Positions 25,108 through 37,200 of a stretch of DNA of 64,000 nt are shown here, piece by piece. The notes under the pieces are model-generated. The model searched no databases. It was not told the DNA's origin and saw only the letters and a list, made by a program, of their open reading frames with translations. Within the stretch, counting starts at the first letter, position 1, and every line of letters starts with the position of its first letter. Location: contig MU400508.1 in NCBI GenBank assembly GCA_022578965.1, forward strand, positions 372,001 to 436,000, given 5' to 3'. Source of the stretch: Xylaria sp. FL1777. Lineage: Eukaryota; Ascomycota; Sordariomycetes; Xylariales; Xylariaceae. The translations under genes were made by a program, and so were the position numbers.

Positions 25108-25975
25108 GGCGATGGTTATTGTATAAGACTAATATGATTTCGAGGTCGAGGATAAGCGCACTGGGCTTCACGACGAACATGTTTTCCTAATAGTGGATAC
25201 GAGCAGTAATGTAGAACGTACATACATTGTCATAAAGATGTATTCGGCACTATAGCTTCGAAGTTTAGTGCACTACGGATCTATTCAGATAGTCCTAGCA
25301 TGGAGTTGGTCAATACGTCTCTATAGTACCTAAGGGCCCGTCAACAGGGATGATGGTCAATGAGAGCTTCCTTATCAGATCCATGTATCTAATGTATCTA
25401 CGTAGCCAATTGCGTATTCAGTACAACAAGTTCTTGATAGCCGTTAGCTATAGCCTATCGGACATGTACGCATATGGCCCCCCATCCATTGTTTCTGCAG
25501 GGCCTACCCTAGGTAGATGGAATGCGGGTGACACCAGCTGCCGTTTCGTCAGCAAAGCCCATTGGGTCACAGCCAGCAGCGGGGCCAATCAGAAAGTACG
25601 GCAGCCTACCTAGGTACCTACAGTGACCACGCCCGCCAGCGCTATCAACCTTACTTAACCTCCGAATCGACACTTCTTGTCCTCAAGCCCAAATCCACAG
25701 CAGAAGTCCACAGCAACAACAACCCTCACCCAGAGCAGATCCCGTGCATATGTCTTCCCGGATTCAACCGCCACAAATCCAACACCTCTGTGCCCGCCTC
25801 TGCGTCCCCAGGTCTACATAGGACCGCGCACGTCGGAGCACCCGTCTAAACCTTCCACCTCCAAGTCAACCACAGTGGTACAAACGAATCCATACCCAAG
25901 GCCTGTAGCTGATTAGGCTCGGCCCTAACTTAGCTCCTTCAAAGAAAACACTCTTACCCTAAGCGTCAACACCGT

Positions 25976-26027
25976 CCAAGCCTTCAAGCCTTCAAGCCTT
26001 CAACCTTCAAGCCTCCAAGCCTCCAAG
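25976..26027. repeat. 8-bp tandem repeat CCTTCAAG/CCTCCAAG
   Basis: Six units, one lacking its last base and two with T to C changes, precede CCGCCGGGGCC. It lies about 320 bp upstream of the CNOT9 start, probably in its promoter or leader. Confidence 0.9.
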
Positions 26028-26345
26028 CCGCCGGGGCCTCTATTCTATTCGGTCGACTGGACACATTCCCATTGCCAGCTACGTCTACGGCTATACCGGG
26101 TCCCTACCTGTCGCTGGAGTCTCGCTGTACCTTGTCCAAGCTTACGCCGCGAAACCCCCACGAGAGCTCGATCGCTGTAGGCGTGCCCACCGTCTCCGCG
26201 CTCCCATCACCACGTCTGCCCACTCCAGCAGTACAGACAAGGGTGTTCGCGCTGCCACGGCCTCGTCGACGCACGAGGCTGCTCTAGCCTAACTATCCGG
26301 CATACCACATTGCTCTCTCCTCGCCGACGAATTCACACTGCCAAC

Positions 26346-27513
26346 ATGTACGGCCAACAGCATCATTACAACCATCCTGACCAGTCGTGGATGCATCCAT
26401 CGTCCAACTACCAGCACCAGGCACAGCAAGTCGCCATCAATGCCGCGCAACAGCATCATGGCCGTATCCAAGGTGGCCCCAACATGGGCGCGTCCATGGG
26501 CGGGCATCTCCAAGACACCGGTATGGAAACTTTGACTGAGGATAATCGTCGCACCATGGGCTTCGTTGCCGACCTTCTTAATGAGAGCACGCGCGAGGCC
26601 GCTCTTCTAGAGCTCAGCAAAAAGCGCGAGCAGGTCCCTGAGCTGGCTATGATCCTGTGGCACTCCTTTGGTAAGTTGGTTCCTTCGCCTCGAGCTACGC
26701 AAAGGAACGAGTCGGCTAACATAAGCCTCCCAGGTGTGATGACTTCCCTAATGCAAGAGATTATCTCGGTATACAACCTTCTAAACCCCTCGCAGCTTAC
26801 CGCTGCTGCGTCCAACAGAGTCTGCAATGCCCTTGCGTTGCTCCAGTGTGTCGCATCTCACAACGATACCCGGACTCTGTTTTTGAACGGCACGCCCTCC
26901 CCAATCCTCCGCACACTCAACAAACACTTTACTAACGTTGCCTGGTACAGCTCATATCCCCCTATTTCTCTACCCGTTTCTCAACACAACCTCCAAATCC
27001 CGCCCCTTCGAGTACCTACGGCTGACATCCCTCGGTGTGATTGGAGCGCTCGTTAAGAACGACTCGACCGAGGTGATCAACTTTCTACTCACGACTGAGA
27101 TCATTCCTCTCTGTCTTCGTATCATGGAGACTGGATCTGAGCTTAGTAAAACCGTGGCCATCTTCATCGTCCAGAAGATCCTACTTGACGACAATGGTCT
27201 TAACTATATCTGCGCCACCTATGAGCGCTTCTATGCTGTGGGGACTGTGTTGAGCAATATGGTCGCTCAACTCGTCGAGCAACAAACCGCTCGATTGCTT
27301 AAGCACGTCGTGCGCTGCTTCTTGCGTCTTAGCGACAACGCACGTGCCCGAGAAGCTCTTCGCCAATGTCTACCAGAGCCGCTTCGCGATGCTACCTTCA
27401 GCTCAGTGCTCCGTGATGATGCAGCAACTAAGCGTTGCCTTGCACAACTATTGATCAACCTCTCGGACAACGTCGTGGAGACTCCGGCGGGGGACACTCA
27501 TCGTCTAAGCTAG
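26346..27513 (+). CDS. rcd1: CCR4-NOT subunit CNOT9 / Rcd1 (Caf40)
   Basis: The armadillo-repeat CNOT9 subunit of the CCR4-NOT deadenylase, which bridges RNA-binding regulators to the complex. Exons 26346-26670, 26734-26889 and 26951-27513 give 347 residues. The N-terminal 60 or so residues are a Gln/His/Asn-rich extension. The conserved core then starts and contains [29 protein letters not shown] and [19 protein letters not shown]. The second intron (26890-26950, 61 nt) begins GCACGC and ends GTACAG with an ACTAACG branch site; it is needed to join TLFLN to [10 protein letters not shown], an invariant stretch. No GT donor gives that frame, so this is a second GC-AG intron. The core ends with LLINLSDNV as in relatives. 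Confidence 0.94.
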
Positions 27514-29884
27514 ATTTCCTCATCCAAGCTACTTCAGGGTCTTCCAATCCTGTCGAGCAGATATGATATCACCCAGCACGTATCTCCCACCTGGATGTTA
27601 TACGCTCCTATCACTATATCGATTAGAAAAGGAAACCATCAGGATGGTCGCTAGCGATGGCTATTGATACATGCTAATCAATGCTTGATACCCGAGGAGA
27701 AGACCTTTGTTATCGCCTTTCGAGTCGTTAGTGCAGCTACTCTTCTCCCAGGGTTCATTTAAAGAGTTAAGCCATGGATCTAGATGAGCCGAGTCGCCTC
27801 AACACGATCTGTGCGGGGCGTACTGATATGTCTTAACCCGCCTGTTCCCTACTCGTGTTTCTTTTACACATTACCCCTGGAGTTAGAGAGACGATATACC
27901 CGCGTGGAATAATCGGAAGTTCGGCATCCTATATACTCGTCTACGCACGAGTTTTATACCCTATAAGCCCTGCATTTGGTGCATAGATGGCGTTCAGCGA
28001 GCAACGGTTTCTTCTTTCCTTCTTTTCTGATTTCTCTTCTCTGGCACCGTGACCAGACACCACTCGTCCTTTACGAGACAATACGTACCACAGTCTTTCC
28101 AACAGCGCGCTCAAGGGATGATCAAAGGATGAGGAATCTGACTATGATCTTGTCGGATTCGATTCTTGCGTACGTATTTATGACTATTCGGTTCGGTCTA
28201 CTCTCGTCAACTAGGCTGGTATTGCGTCCTTAGCACCCTTCTGTTTGCCTGCTGCATTTTCGTCGGAAGGAATGGAACTGGGCGGCGTTGAAAGGTATAT
28301 TCTTCCTAATGCATCATCATACTTCACTTTTCCTCTTTTTTTTGCTATTATTTGTTCATTATTAGGGTTTCATCTTGATAGAAAAAAAAGTGGCGGAGTT
28401 TATGAGGACGTTGGTATTTATGCTCTGATATCAGTTTGATGATAGGGACGGGAGTTGGGAGCGTAGCGTCTAAACACACTCCAGGGATGTGTGATTGGAT
28501 GCTGCATACATTACATACATGAGGGGGGACGCCAGTTCTGTAAGTTCGTGTACGTGTATATGGGCAGTGGCACTAGTAGCGGTGCATACTCTCAAGGGAA
28601 CTCTTGAATGGTTCAAGACACCGGGTATAAAGCGAGAAGTCTTCGAAGTGGAGGCGGAAATTATTCAAGGGGGCGTGAGGTTGGTCAGTACAGAGGGACG
28701 AGGAGACTGCACGAGTAAAAAAAAAAAATAAAACCCGTTACAATCTATTCTAGTTCACTTCATTTCTTCCTTATATAACCTACATTCGCCACTATCCTCC
28801 TCCTATTCTACGAAGGCTATTGGCGATCAGAGGAAAAGGATGACGGCAACATAGACAATATAGTTAATACGTTGCAAGTGGTATATATTTAGATACGTCT
28901 CCTTATATTATTGTGTGGTCTATATCTAAAGCAAAGTGATCGAAGTGATCTAGTCAATGTAGAAAGAAAGAACATACATATATGTATCTAAGTAAATACT
29001 TAGGCAGAACACTCAGAAGATCTATAGGAAAATGGGTATGAGTATAGGTATAAGTATAGATATTAGCGTTAGCTTCTCTTTTTCCGCCGTGTCCTGGTTC
29101 CCTCTTTTCTCTCGTTTCATTCCCTTTCATGTCACTTAGTTGTATCATCTAAACTTGTATATGTAAGTTATACAAGTCATATAATCACCCTTTTCTTAAC
29201 TAGCTTATGGAGTTTTAATGTTATTATAACTATGTGATTTACCTAAAAGCATACATACCTATATATCTAAATATAAATGCACATACCACTAACACCCTCC
29301 CGTGTTTTTCTTCTTCTTCTTCTTCTTCTTCTTCTTCTTCTTCTTCTTCTTCTTCTTCTTCTTCTTCTTCTATAAATCATGCAAGTTGGGAGGATCAGAA
29401 GGCATATAGTATTTCCTGGATGGCATTCCAGATAGAAGATTTACTTGAAGTTGCAGCACCTGGTCACGGTTAAGAGAGGCGAGTCACCCAGATCGAATAC
29501 TAGGAAAATAGGGGAAGTTATGTTCATGTTTTTTCTTAATGAAAAGAGAGAAGAATATACATTAAGAATGCTGATTAGCGTTTATTCATCTTTCCACCAT
29601 CGGTGTCTCGCGTTCCCATCCTGATATTTCCTCTCACGTGAATTCGTGCGGATTTTCCCACCACGATGCGTACACGACCGTTGACTTCGCTCTTAGTCTT
29701 GGATAAGTAGGATCCCCCCCAATTGTTGTACAAGCCTCAAGTTATTGATACATATACCTGTCTAGCCCATGCAAGCAAGCATGCTCAAACGCCTCAATCG
29801 GCGACAAGTGTCGCCAACAACAAACGACGACGCATCGTGACGAAATCAAGGGAACCGATTACACAGGATTGGTCGGGGTACTGC
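27514..29884. other. convergent intergenic region after rcd1
   Basis: Between the ends of rcd1 and of the secreted-protein gene. AT-rich with several homopolymer runs and a long TTC microsatellite. Open frames are short and compositionally odd. No gene seen. Confidence 0.55.
29308..29370. repeat. perfect (TTC)21 microsatellite
   Basis: Sixty-three bases of uninterrupted TTC units in non-coding DNA, following a short T run. It generates an artefactual poly-Ser frame on the plus strand. Confidence 0.97.
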
Positions 29885-30613
29885 TCAGCGTAGCAGTGGC
29901 GGTTGAAATACGAAGTTCACCTGCTGCAGGGGAAGGCAGTCCAGAATAATGTCGTGGCAGAACTCGGATCTGCGACAATCGTGGTACGTCACCCAGTCCT
30001 GGTCGGCGTTGCATCTGTCGACGCGGTTGAAGTACTTGTCACAGCGCCTATCGCCCTCCTTGCATTTCTCCTCGTTGTTGTCTTGGAGACCGAATGGATG
30101 GGATGTGGGAGTGGGAGCAAGAGTGGAGTGACCGGTCAAGGTGGGTATGACCTCAGGAATGCAGACCATGTACAGACGATGACATACCGCGCCCTCAGCA
30201 CACTGGGCATAGCTGACCCATTTGTGGTCTTCGTTGCAGAACAAGACGCCTCCCAGCTCGCCATGGCATTCACGGTCGCCAGGGGTGGTACACCGGTTAT
30301 CGTCGAGGCTGAACGAGGCACTGCTCTTCTTACGTAGCTCGCTTGGTGGGGATATCGTGGTGACCGGCGCTGACGAGACCTTGGAAGGTGTCGGAGGCAG
30401 GGACGGGATGAACGATGTGATCGTGGTTGTATAAGTTGTTACATTCCCTCTAATCGTGGTTGTAAAGGTTGGTGGCCTGAACTGTCTCGCCACCTTGCTC
30501 GCATGCTGATGGTCGGGGGTGGTGTGTACGGGTCCAGGGATGGCTACTGCCGGGACCACGAGCGCTGCGGTGATCAGGGCTCGAGCAAGACGTTCCATTG
30601 TGGATGGGAGCAT
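29885..30613 (-). CDS. putative secreted protein with two six-cysteine modules
   Basis: A single-exon frame of 242 residues. It starts MLPSTMERLARALITAALVV; the hydrophobic stretch and PAVAIPG look like a signal peptide with cleavage after AVA. A Thr/Ser/Pro-rich spacer follows. Then come two copies of one module. Module 1 runs from NRCTTPGDREC to MVCIPE and module 2 from EKCKEGDRRC to LDCLPL. Both have the spacing C-x6/7-C-x9-C-x11-C-x5-C-x6-C and share the core CN-x4-WV-x-Y. The two are joined by a Pro/Thr-rich linker. Twelve paired-looking cysteines suggest an extracellular disulfide-stabilised protein; similar single modules occur in fungal secreted proteins. Function is unknown; an effector or cell-wall role is possible. 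Met 6 (30598) is an alternative start. Confidence 0.75.
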   Translation of the reverse strand: MLPSTMERLARALITAALVVPAVAIPGPVHTTPDHQHASKVARQFRPPTFTTTIRGNVTTYTTTITSFIPSLPPTPSKVSSAPVTTISPPSELRKKSSASFSLDDNRCTTPGDRECHGELGGVLFCNEDHKWVSYAQCAEGAVCHRLYMVCIPEVIPTLTGHSTLAPTPTSHPFGLQDNNEEKCKEGDRRCDKYFNRVDRCNADQDWVTYHDCRRSEFCHDIILDCLPLQQVNFVFQPPLLR

Positions 30614-32919
30614 GGATACGATTATGCTTTGGTCAGACGACGCTACGTGTCTGGAGGTGTTCGGACGCTGGAGGTGATGTGATGGTGATTCTCAAGGGTA
30701 GTTAAGTTGGGCAGGCTGGAAACGTCTGCGTAGTTAAGATAGTCCAAAAGAAAAAAGAAATACGCCGAGTGGGAAATCTAGATGTTTGGGATGAGAGAAC
30801 TGGAGAAGAGGGGATGACGAGAATGAGATTTACCATATGACCGGACTGAGTGCGATACACCTTCCGAGAATCTGTTCTCTGGTGTAGTTTCCTCAGCACC
30901 TGGGTAGCCGCTTCCATTCCCCAGGTTAGGTAGCAGTAGAAGTATACTATATCTCCCTACATGTGTTTATCTACCCAGGTAGGTATTTGAGTATTTATCA
31001 AGGGGGTTATGCCCTCTCCATACAAGAGTAGCCGCGATGAAGTAGTGTGATCTTCAGTTTGCTTGGAGCATTGTTCCTATGACCTGCCTTCTCCAGGATC
31101 GAGTGAAAGCAATAGGCAACTCCCGTAGAGTATAACTCCCTAAATCTCTCATAGTTAAAGTGGTGTAGAGCAACAGCCTATAGGTAGACGTCATCGCCAC
31201 CAAGTTTCGACAGAGAAAGACAGCATGTTAACCATAGTGACTATACTTAATGCCAATGTGGAGAGATATCTCGATGGACGTAAACTCTAGATTTAAGGAG
31301 TGATTTATGTAAACTGGCACCTTATGTGTGTTACGTGGTATTAAATCAACTATATACGAAATACTTCTAAGTTACATGTGTATAAGCACAATTTACAGTA
31401 CTGGTTTCATTACCTAGTAAAACTTAGTAGTGCTAGAAAATAAAGCAGCAGATATCAATTGGATTATATACCAAGTTATAATCAGTATGGAAGCTCGTAA
31501 GGGAGTTGGTGAGAAGTGAATCTGTAATAGTTCTATATTTAACGCAAGGCTACTACTACCTATTATATACACATATAGTTGCGAGGAGGATGGCGAGGGA
31601 ATTCTACGTACTATTGTCCAGAAAATGAAAGAAGAGGCCGTTCGCGCTAACTTATATCTATGATTCATCTACGTAAAATTAAACGACTACGTAGATATGT
31701 ATTCTATACGTAATATATTCTCATCCTCGTCCTATACAGCACCATTACCAGATGGAGGAATTATTGCGAGGGAAAAATGAAACGAGGACAAAGGCATCTT
31801 AACCTGATATTTCCTATCTCCCACTCCCCATCTCCAGATTCTTTACTCATCTCTCCCATCCTCCTCCGACTCTTACGCGTCTTCACAATCATAATAGGAG
31901 CACTGAGTCGAAACTATAGGAGGCAGAGCGCTAGAGATGACTGGTACTGGCGAAGAGAGGATTGTGTGACAACTTGTATGATAAGAGGACGGGTTATCTT
32001 GATAATCTCATTATTCAATTTAACATGGGAATAAAAAGAGTATTGGGAGTGAGAGAATGATATCACAAAAATATCATTCGCGGTTGGAGATCTAGGCTAA
32101 GCAATGAGTAAAGATACGGCTGATGGTCATAGGGGCTATCTAGATAGCTGTTCAAGAGTGGATGTGGGTAGAGGCCTACTGATATCCTTCCCCCTTTTCT
32201 TACTCCTTGCTGGATTTCTCATTGTTTCACCTTTTGGAGCATGTCAGGAGGTTGTCCTCGCGTTATGAATGTGTGGTTTTGCATCGCGTAAGCTGATGAG
32301 TAATATATGCTTACGGGAGAAGGTTTGAATGAAGAAATCTGGCTTCAGTGGCGTTCAGTCCACTTTCTATTCCTAATTTCCTACACAGCTACAGTAGACA
32401 CGCTGGTTTTGTGGACGCAGCATCATGGAGGCAGGAAGCCATCAGATTTGATAGAATACTAGTGATCCGGCAATGATCACTTCTTGCTCTTATTAGGATG
32501 CAATGGCTTCGTCGTCGGCTAATGACGATCATATCGCCAGTCTAGTGATAGAGCATCAACAGGTTGTTGCCACCGCTCCTATTCTCCCCGCTCCCCTTTG
32601 AACTCGAAAATATCGAGAAGAGACCCAGAAAATCATTGTTGGCGTCCCAACATGAAATTTTCTTGGACCTCGGTGCAGTTTTCCAAGGTGTGTTGCCCTG
32701 ACTGATCAAGGTGGTGGGTGAATATTCGCCACCTACCGTCTGTAGGATGACCCTAGGACAGCTTCGGCGACGAGAGTCGCTCAAAAGTAACCGGACAGCA
32801 CCCTAATCCTACCAAAAACAAAACAAAAAACCTTAAAGGTAACCCAAGCGCCAATTGATCATTAGTCATTACGGCAGCATTCTCGCCAACATAATACACG
32901 TACGGCCCTCACTTAAATG
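30614..32919. other. intergenic region between secreted-protein gene and methyltransferase
   Basis: AT-rich 2.3 kb. Both flanking genes lie on the minus strand, so this holds the promoter of the secreted-protein gene and the 3' flank of the methyltransferase. A 9-bp hairpin lies at 32055-32079. Open frames of 80-85 codons lack any recognisable pattern. Confidence 0.55.
32055..32079. repeat. 9-bp perfect hairpin
   Basis: GAATGATAT (32055-32063) and ATATCATTC (32071-32079) are exact complements around a 7-nt A-rich loop, in AT-rich intergenic DNA. Confidence 0.8.
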
Positions 32920-34224
32920 CTATCGATCCGTTCCTCCTACACCATTAGAGACTTCTTCAGGTTTCCGTCCATACCACACATAGTACGTGGCGAAACAATG
33001 TATCGAGCTGTCGTAAAACATATCCATGCAGTCGGAATAGAGAATCTCGGCCTGTTCGTGTGTCACGCCGACATACGCGAGTATCCTATCGCTCGTAGGT
33101 AATAACAGCTCGGCATTGACGCTGAGGATGGCGCCGCGCCGACGTGCCACCGGGTCCGTGGGCCATATGCCGTAAGGTATCCGATAGGTTTTCTTCTTGA
33201 TATCCACAAACCCAGCCTGCTTCATAAGATCTCCTATTTCCGGCACGATAGGGATCTTCCGGCCTTCGGATTTTGCGGCTGCGGACATCATGTGCTCCAT
33301 GTACCTGTTGACCGGGACATCGGGGTTGATTGTGCCATCTTCCTCTTCGGCTAACCAGTGGAACTCTTGCAGTTCAAGCCAGCCGCCGGGTTTTAAGTGG
33401 CTAGGGTACTCTTTGAGCATGACGTTCGCAATTTCGCGCGTTTGGGATCGCGGGGCCATGTCAACACTTACGCTATAACACTTTCGATGACGGTCGGGGT
33501 CGACCTCATGTATCCGCAGGCCTCCCGCATATGGATGAAGTCATAATCATTGTCGTGGACCTGCATAATCCGCGCTTATGAGTCACCGCTAAGCGAATCA
33601 ATCGACTGGACGAGTTGATTACGAGAAGGACTCACCCATGTGTCTTCAACGTCATCTACTTGGAACGTTACGTTCGGCGGAACTCTTCTCTCGCCGTTAG
33701 TCGAGCTGCGTCAATGATCTCGGAGGATACGATATAGACCTACGAAGAAGGCTGTATGGGACTGAGATCGAGGCCCAAGATACTGGCATCTGGAAACCGA
33801 TCTCCCACTGGGGCCGTAGCCGTCAGCAATGCCTTGGATAAGGTGAGGCTATGGCAGTGACTCATTACTCTCGATTGCCCATAATCCTGTCCCGGTGGCA
33901 AGATCCATGATCTTTTTAGGCGGCTCGGTCATGGGTGCCAGGAACAATTGCTGATCTAGAATATCCATGACCAAGATATGCATGAGCTCTTCGCGCTGCT
34001 GTTCGATCTCATCGTTGGGTAGACTGTATCGACCCTCACGGTACGCATGGTATCTAAGAATCACGTCAGTAAATTTCGACGGTCCAGCGAAGTGGCCCGT
34101 GATAACGGGCTGGTGACTGCTCCCACCTTCGTCCACCCTCCCAACGGTGTCTGTCAGGGCAAGACTCCAAGGCCGTGCTAATCCTTTCGCTGATCCAGTC
34201 AGAGGTACTGTTAGTGGAGGCCAT
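32920..34224 (-). CDS. SAM-dependent methyltransferase (TAM/LaeA-like family)
   Basis: A class I methyltransferase; substrate unknown. Six exons rebuild a 326-residue protein: 34224-34209, 34150-33869, 33807-33744, 33684-33636, 33560-33472 and 33400-32920. Introns are 58, 61, 59, 75 and 71 nt. Motif I is DLATGTGLWAIE, completed by the splice to MGDRFPDAS. Motif II region is LGLDLSPIQP, then VPPNVTFQVDDVEDTW, then DYDFIHMR. Motif III region LKPGGWLELQEFHW follows a splice that uses a CCTAG acceptor. The N-terminal HAYREGRYSLPNDEIEQQRE and the end YGRKPEE are characteristic of this ascomycete family. Exon 1 is only 16 nt, so the very N-terminus is less certain; the third splice could also use an acceptor 3 bp earlier. 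No PKS, NRPS or terpene synthase is near, so it is not part of an evident metabolite cluster. Confidence 0.87.
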
Positions 34225-37200
34225 TGTGATCAACATGTGCCTCGTGCAGGGGCGAACGCGAGTATCCTGGGCGTCGACGACAAGTTGACTGTGGTGAAGA
34301 GAGGGAAAAGGCTCATGGGCAGGGAATGGGCTTGAAAAAACAGCCCACAAGGCAGGGGGGAATTTATTGATTGGGCAGATCGACGAAGGGTCGCAGGGGT
34401 CACCGATTTGGCAGTTTTCCGGAATGACAAGCTTCCCCCAAGGTAGAGGCAGTAAAGGCAAGGTGGACAGGCAGCATCTGCTGGACCGTCTGTACTGGGA
34501 AGTGTGGGGATGGTCTGTTTAAATGGTGATAGAAATTGGGCGGGATTTCCCAAATGTCGTAGTGTATGCAATGCAAGGGTAAGGAGAGAGAGAGAGGGAG
34601 ACAAGGACGGCGAAGCGGGACCGGTGAAGAGGCCGGTTTACACCAGCGAAGCGAAATCGAATATGGCTAGAGACCGAAGAGAAGCTTTTTAACAGGCCTA
34701 GGCGAGCCACGATAGGCACCGGATCGAGCCAGTAACTGGTCGCCGGCAGCCATCCCCCATCCCCGATCATCCCTGGAGTTGGAAGGGTGCGTCGCTGGTT
34801 CCAGGCCCAAGGATCCAGGGCTGTGTAAGTATGCGTAGGTGGTGCAGGTAGTGCGGTTCTGACCGGGGACGACGGCGAGTTAGCTAAGCTAATGGCCTAG
34901 CTCGTTATTGGTGAGCCAGTCTCCCGGGACAGAGAGCTCTCTCTGGGTGTCCTTGTGGCGCTGTTGGAGCTAGACAGACTACGATGCCTATACTTAGTAT
35001 ACTTAGTACACTTGGTGCTGTTGGTATTGTATTCTACGACCTACACATTACCAATCCAGGCAAAACCAATGCGTTGCGCCGTACACGCACCTGACGCCGG
35101 TTTGGGGGAAAGCCCGCCATAGAGCACCCTTTTGCATACCGACCTGCCTCGCCAGGAAAAGCTGGGAATGGAGGGGGGAGAGAGATGGGCGAGCGTGGGG
35201 TGTCCAAATCATGTACATTGTATGCATAGCGGTATAGTGGTATACATGCAGTGGCATTCGCAATAGACCAAGTTTGGTAGCATCCAGGCAGCAGACAGCA
35301 TCATCCCGCTTTTATTTCTCCTTGCACGGAGACGCTGGCCACTCAGAAGCACGCTATCGATAACCGCCGGTGGGACGCCGGAATACACATGTTATCTACC
35401 GGTAGATCGCCTATGCTTGTTGGTGCGGGCGTGAAAAGCCGAACCCAGCTCCCGGGAACTAAGCACGAACGAGGGGATGGGCAGACCCAGCTCGCACCCG
35501 ACACAGCGTATTCGCCTCTCGCGTAATCCGTGTTGTCGGGATCGTGGTGGTAGCTGGTGGTCGCTGTTGGCCCATCACATGCAACGTAAAAAAGTAGCTA
35601 AAAAAGGACCCGGCGACTCGGTGGCGCCTAGCCATACCTAGCCTACCACAGCGCTGGGTCCGTCCAGGTCGAGCCACCAAGCACAACCCAAGTCGAGTCC
35701 AAGTCGCACGCCAACGACCTCTGTGCGCGCTGACTCGTCCGACTGCGTCTGGGCAAGCTGCTCACCTGCATTAGATCGAATTCCAATTCTCCTGTTTTAA
35801 GCCCCGTGCAGCGTGGCGCCCGTGTCACGACGTCGTTTTCACCTTGACCGCCTGATTTGGGGTGATAAGGTGACAACACACGACAACAGCGAAGCTGAGA
35901 CAGCGCTGTCTCTCACCGGCTGAGACACCTGAATGGGATGGCCACGAGACGGGCAATTGGATAGTATAAGAGCGAAACCGGCTCCTTACTTTATATATCG
36001 GTGCGAAGTAGATATGCAGGGAGGAAGTTCTTTTGTCCCCGTTACATCTGATAATAGTTGAGCGGTTCTTGGCTTAGCGTGGAATCCTGATAGCTGTTCC
36101 ATGGAGCAGGGCTTCGTCACCTGTGAGCTGTGAGGCTACGAGCATCGGGTCTAGCAGTGTAGATCTCTACATAGGTCCACCACGTGCATACAACAGTGCC
36201 GTAGGCAAAAGATACGCTAAATAAATAGACCTTGAGCGGGTTATATAGGTACTGCGTAGAGTCTATAGGGAGAGAAAGCCGCCATCCACACCATTCATAC
36301 TCTGGTATCGATAACAGTGATCTCATGAGCGGTCATTCATCCGAGATTTGTCACGCTGATGGCCACCGGGGCAGAACTGAGGTGCGCCTAACGAATTACA
36401 ATTGCAAAGTCCAACCCACTCAGATGAGAAGATCTTGTCGATACCAAAAGTACTGCTCTGCGTTTGTCCTCTTTCCGAGGCGCCAATAGTTACTAGCTCG
36501 CATATATGTACTCTACTGTGTACTTATGTATAAGCTTAACAATTTCATGATAGGTAATGAGTGCTCTTCGTAGCGCGTCGACGTTGCCAAGAATGCTCTA
36601 CGCAGTATAACGTAGTGGGGCATTAGTCTGGACTAGCGTCTCCCCGCGCGGAGATGGTGGATGGATGGATACTAAAGGACTTCTGTGAGCATCAGTCATG
36701 ATAAATAGGGAGGAAAAGTTGAGACATCTCTCATTGTGAATGGTAAGGTAATAGGCCAGAAGGACTGAAGCGTCGTTATCTCCTTTTCTTACGCATAGAC
36801 CTAGGCAAACTCTCATTGGTGTGTCACTTTACCTTACATTGTATTTACCAAGACAGCTGTGCGAGAGCTGTGTAAGCGCCCTAGTAGAGCTGCATCTTTT
36901 TATTAGTGTAATGGAATGGCTTATCATTTTCAGTACTTGGTGTACCTATATCACATGATTCTAAGACATTGGAAGATCTCTAGTGTAGAACAGCATGTGT
37001 GGGCAGGATGCGGGGAATGAACGGTGGGGTGGGGTGATGGGATTAGCGATCCAAGGCTGTGTGTGGTATAGGTACTTATTGAAGCCTCAATAAGACATCT
37101 TTACCTATGTTAGGTGCCTACTTGGAAGCAGTCAATCATAAATAGATATGATTTTAATTATCGGACTGCCACGTTTGTACGATTCCAATTCTTGAGTGTT

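Larger units (their letters stand above)
24651..26345. other. intergenic region between kin1 and CNOT9 gene
   Basis: Contains the kin1 3' flank, a purine microsatellite (25008-25107) and an 8-bp minisatellite (25976-26027). The 500 bp or so before the next gene are C-rich and T/C-biased, as in fungal 5' leaders. No recognisable gene. Confidence 0.55.

Noticed and set aside
29308..29370. Poly-serine coding sequence
   Set aside because: It is a TTC microsatellite with no gene structure around it.
33400..33480. Apparent break in the methyltransferase between the FIHMR and LKPGG motifs
   Set aside because: A GTAAGT donor (33471) and CCTAG acceptor (33401) join VIA to HLKPGG in frame with the usual spacing, so the gene is intact.
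29885..34224. Secondary-metabolite gene cluster around the methyltransferase
   Set aside because: No polyketide synthase, NRPS, terpene synthase, P450 or cluster transporter is present; the neighbours are a secreted protein and a KHA1 antiporter.
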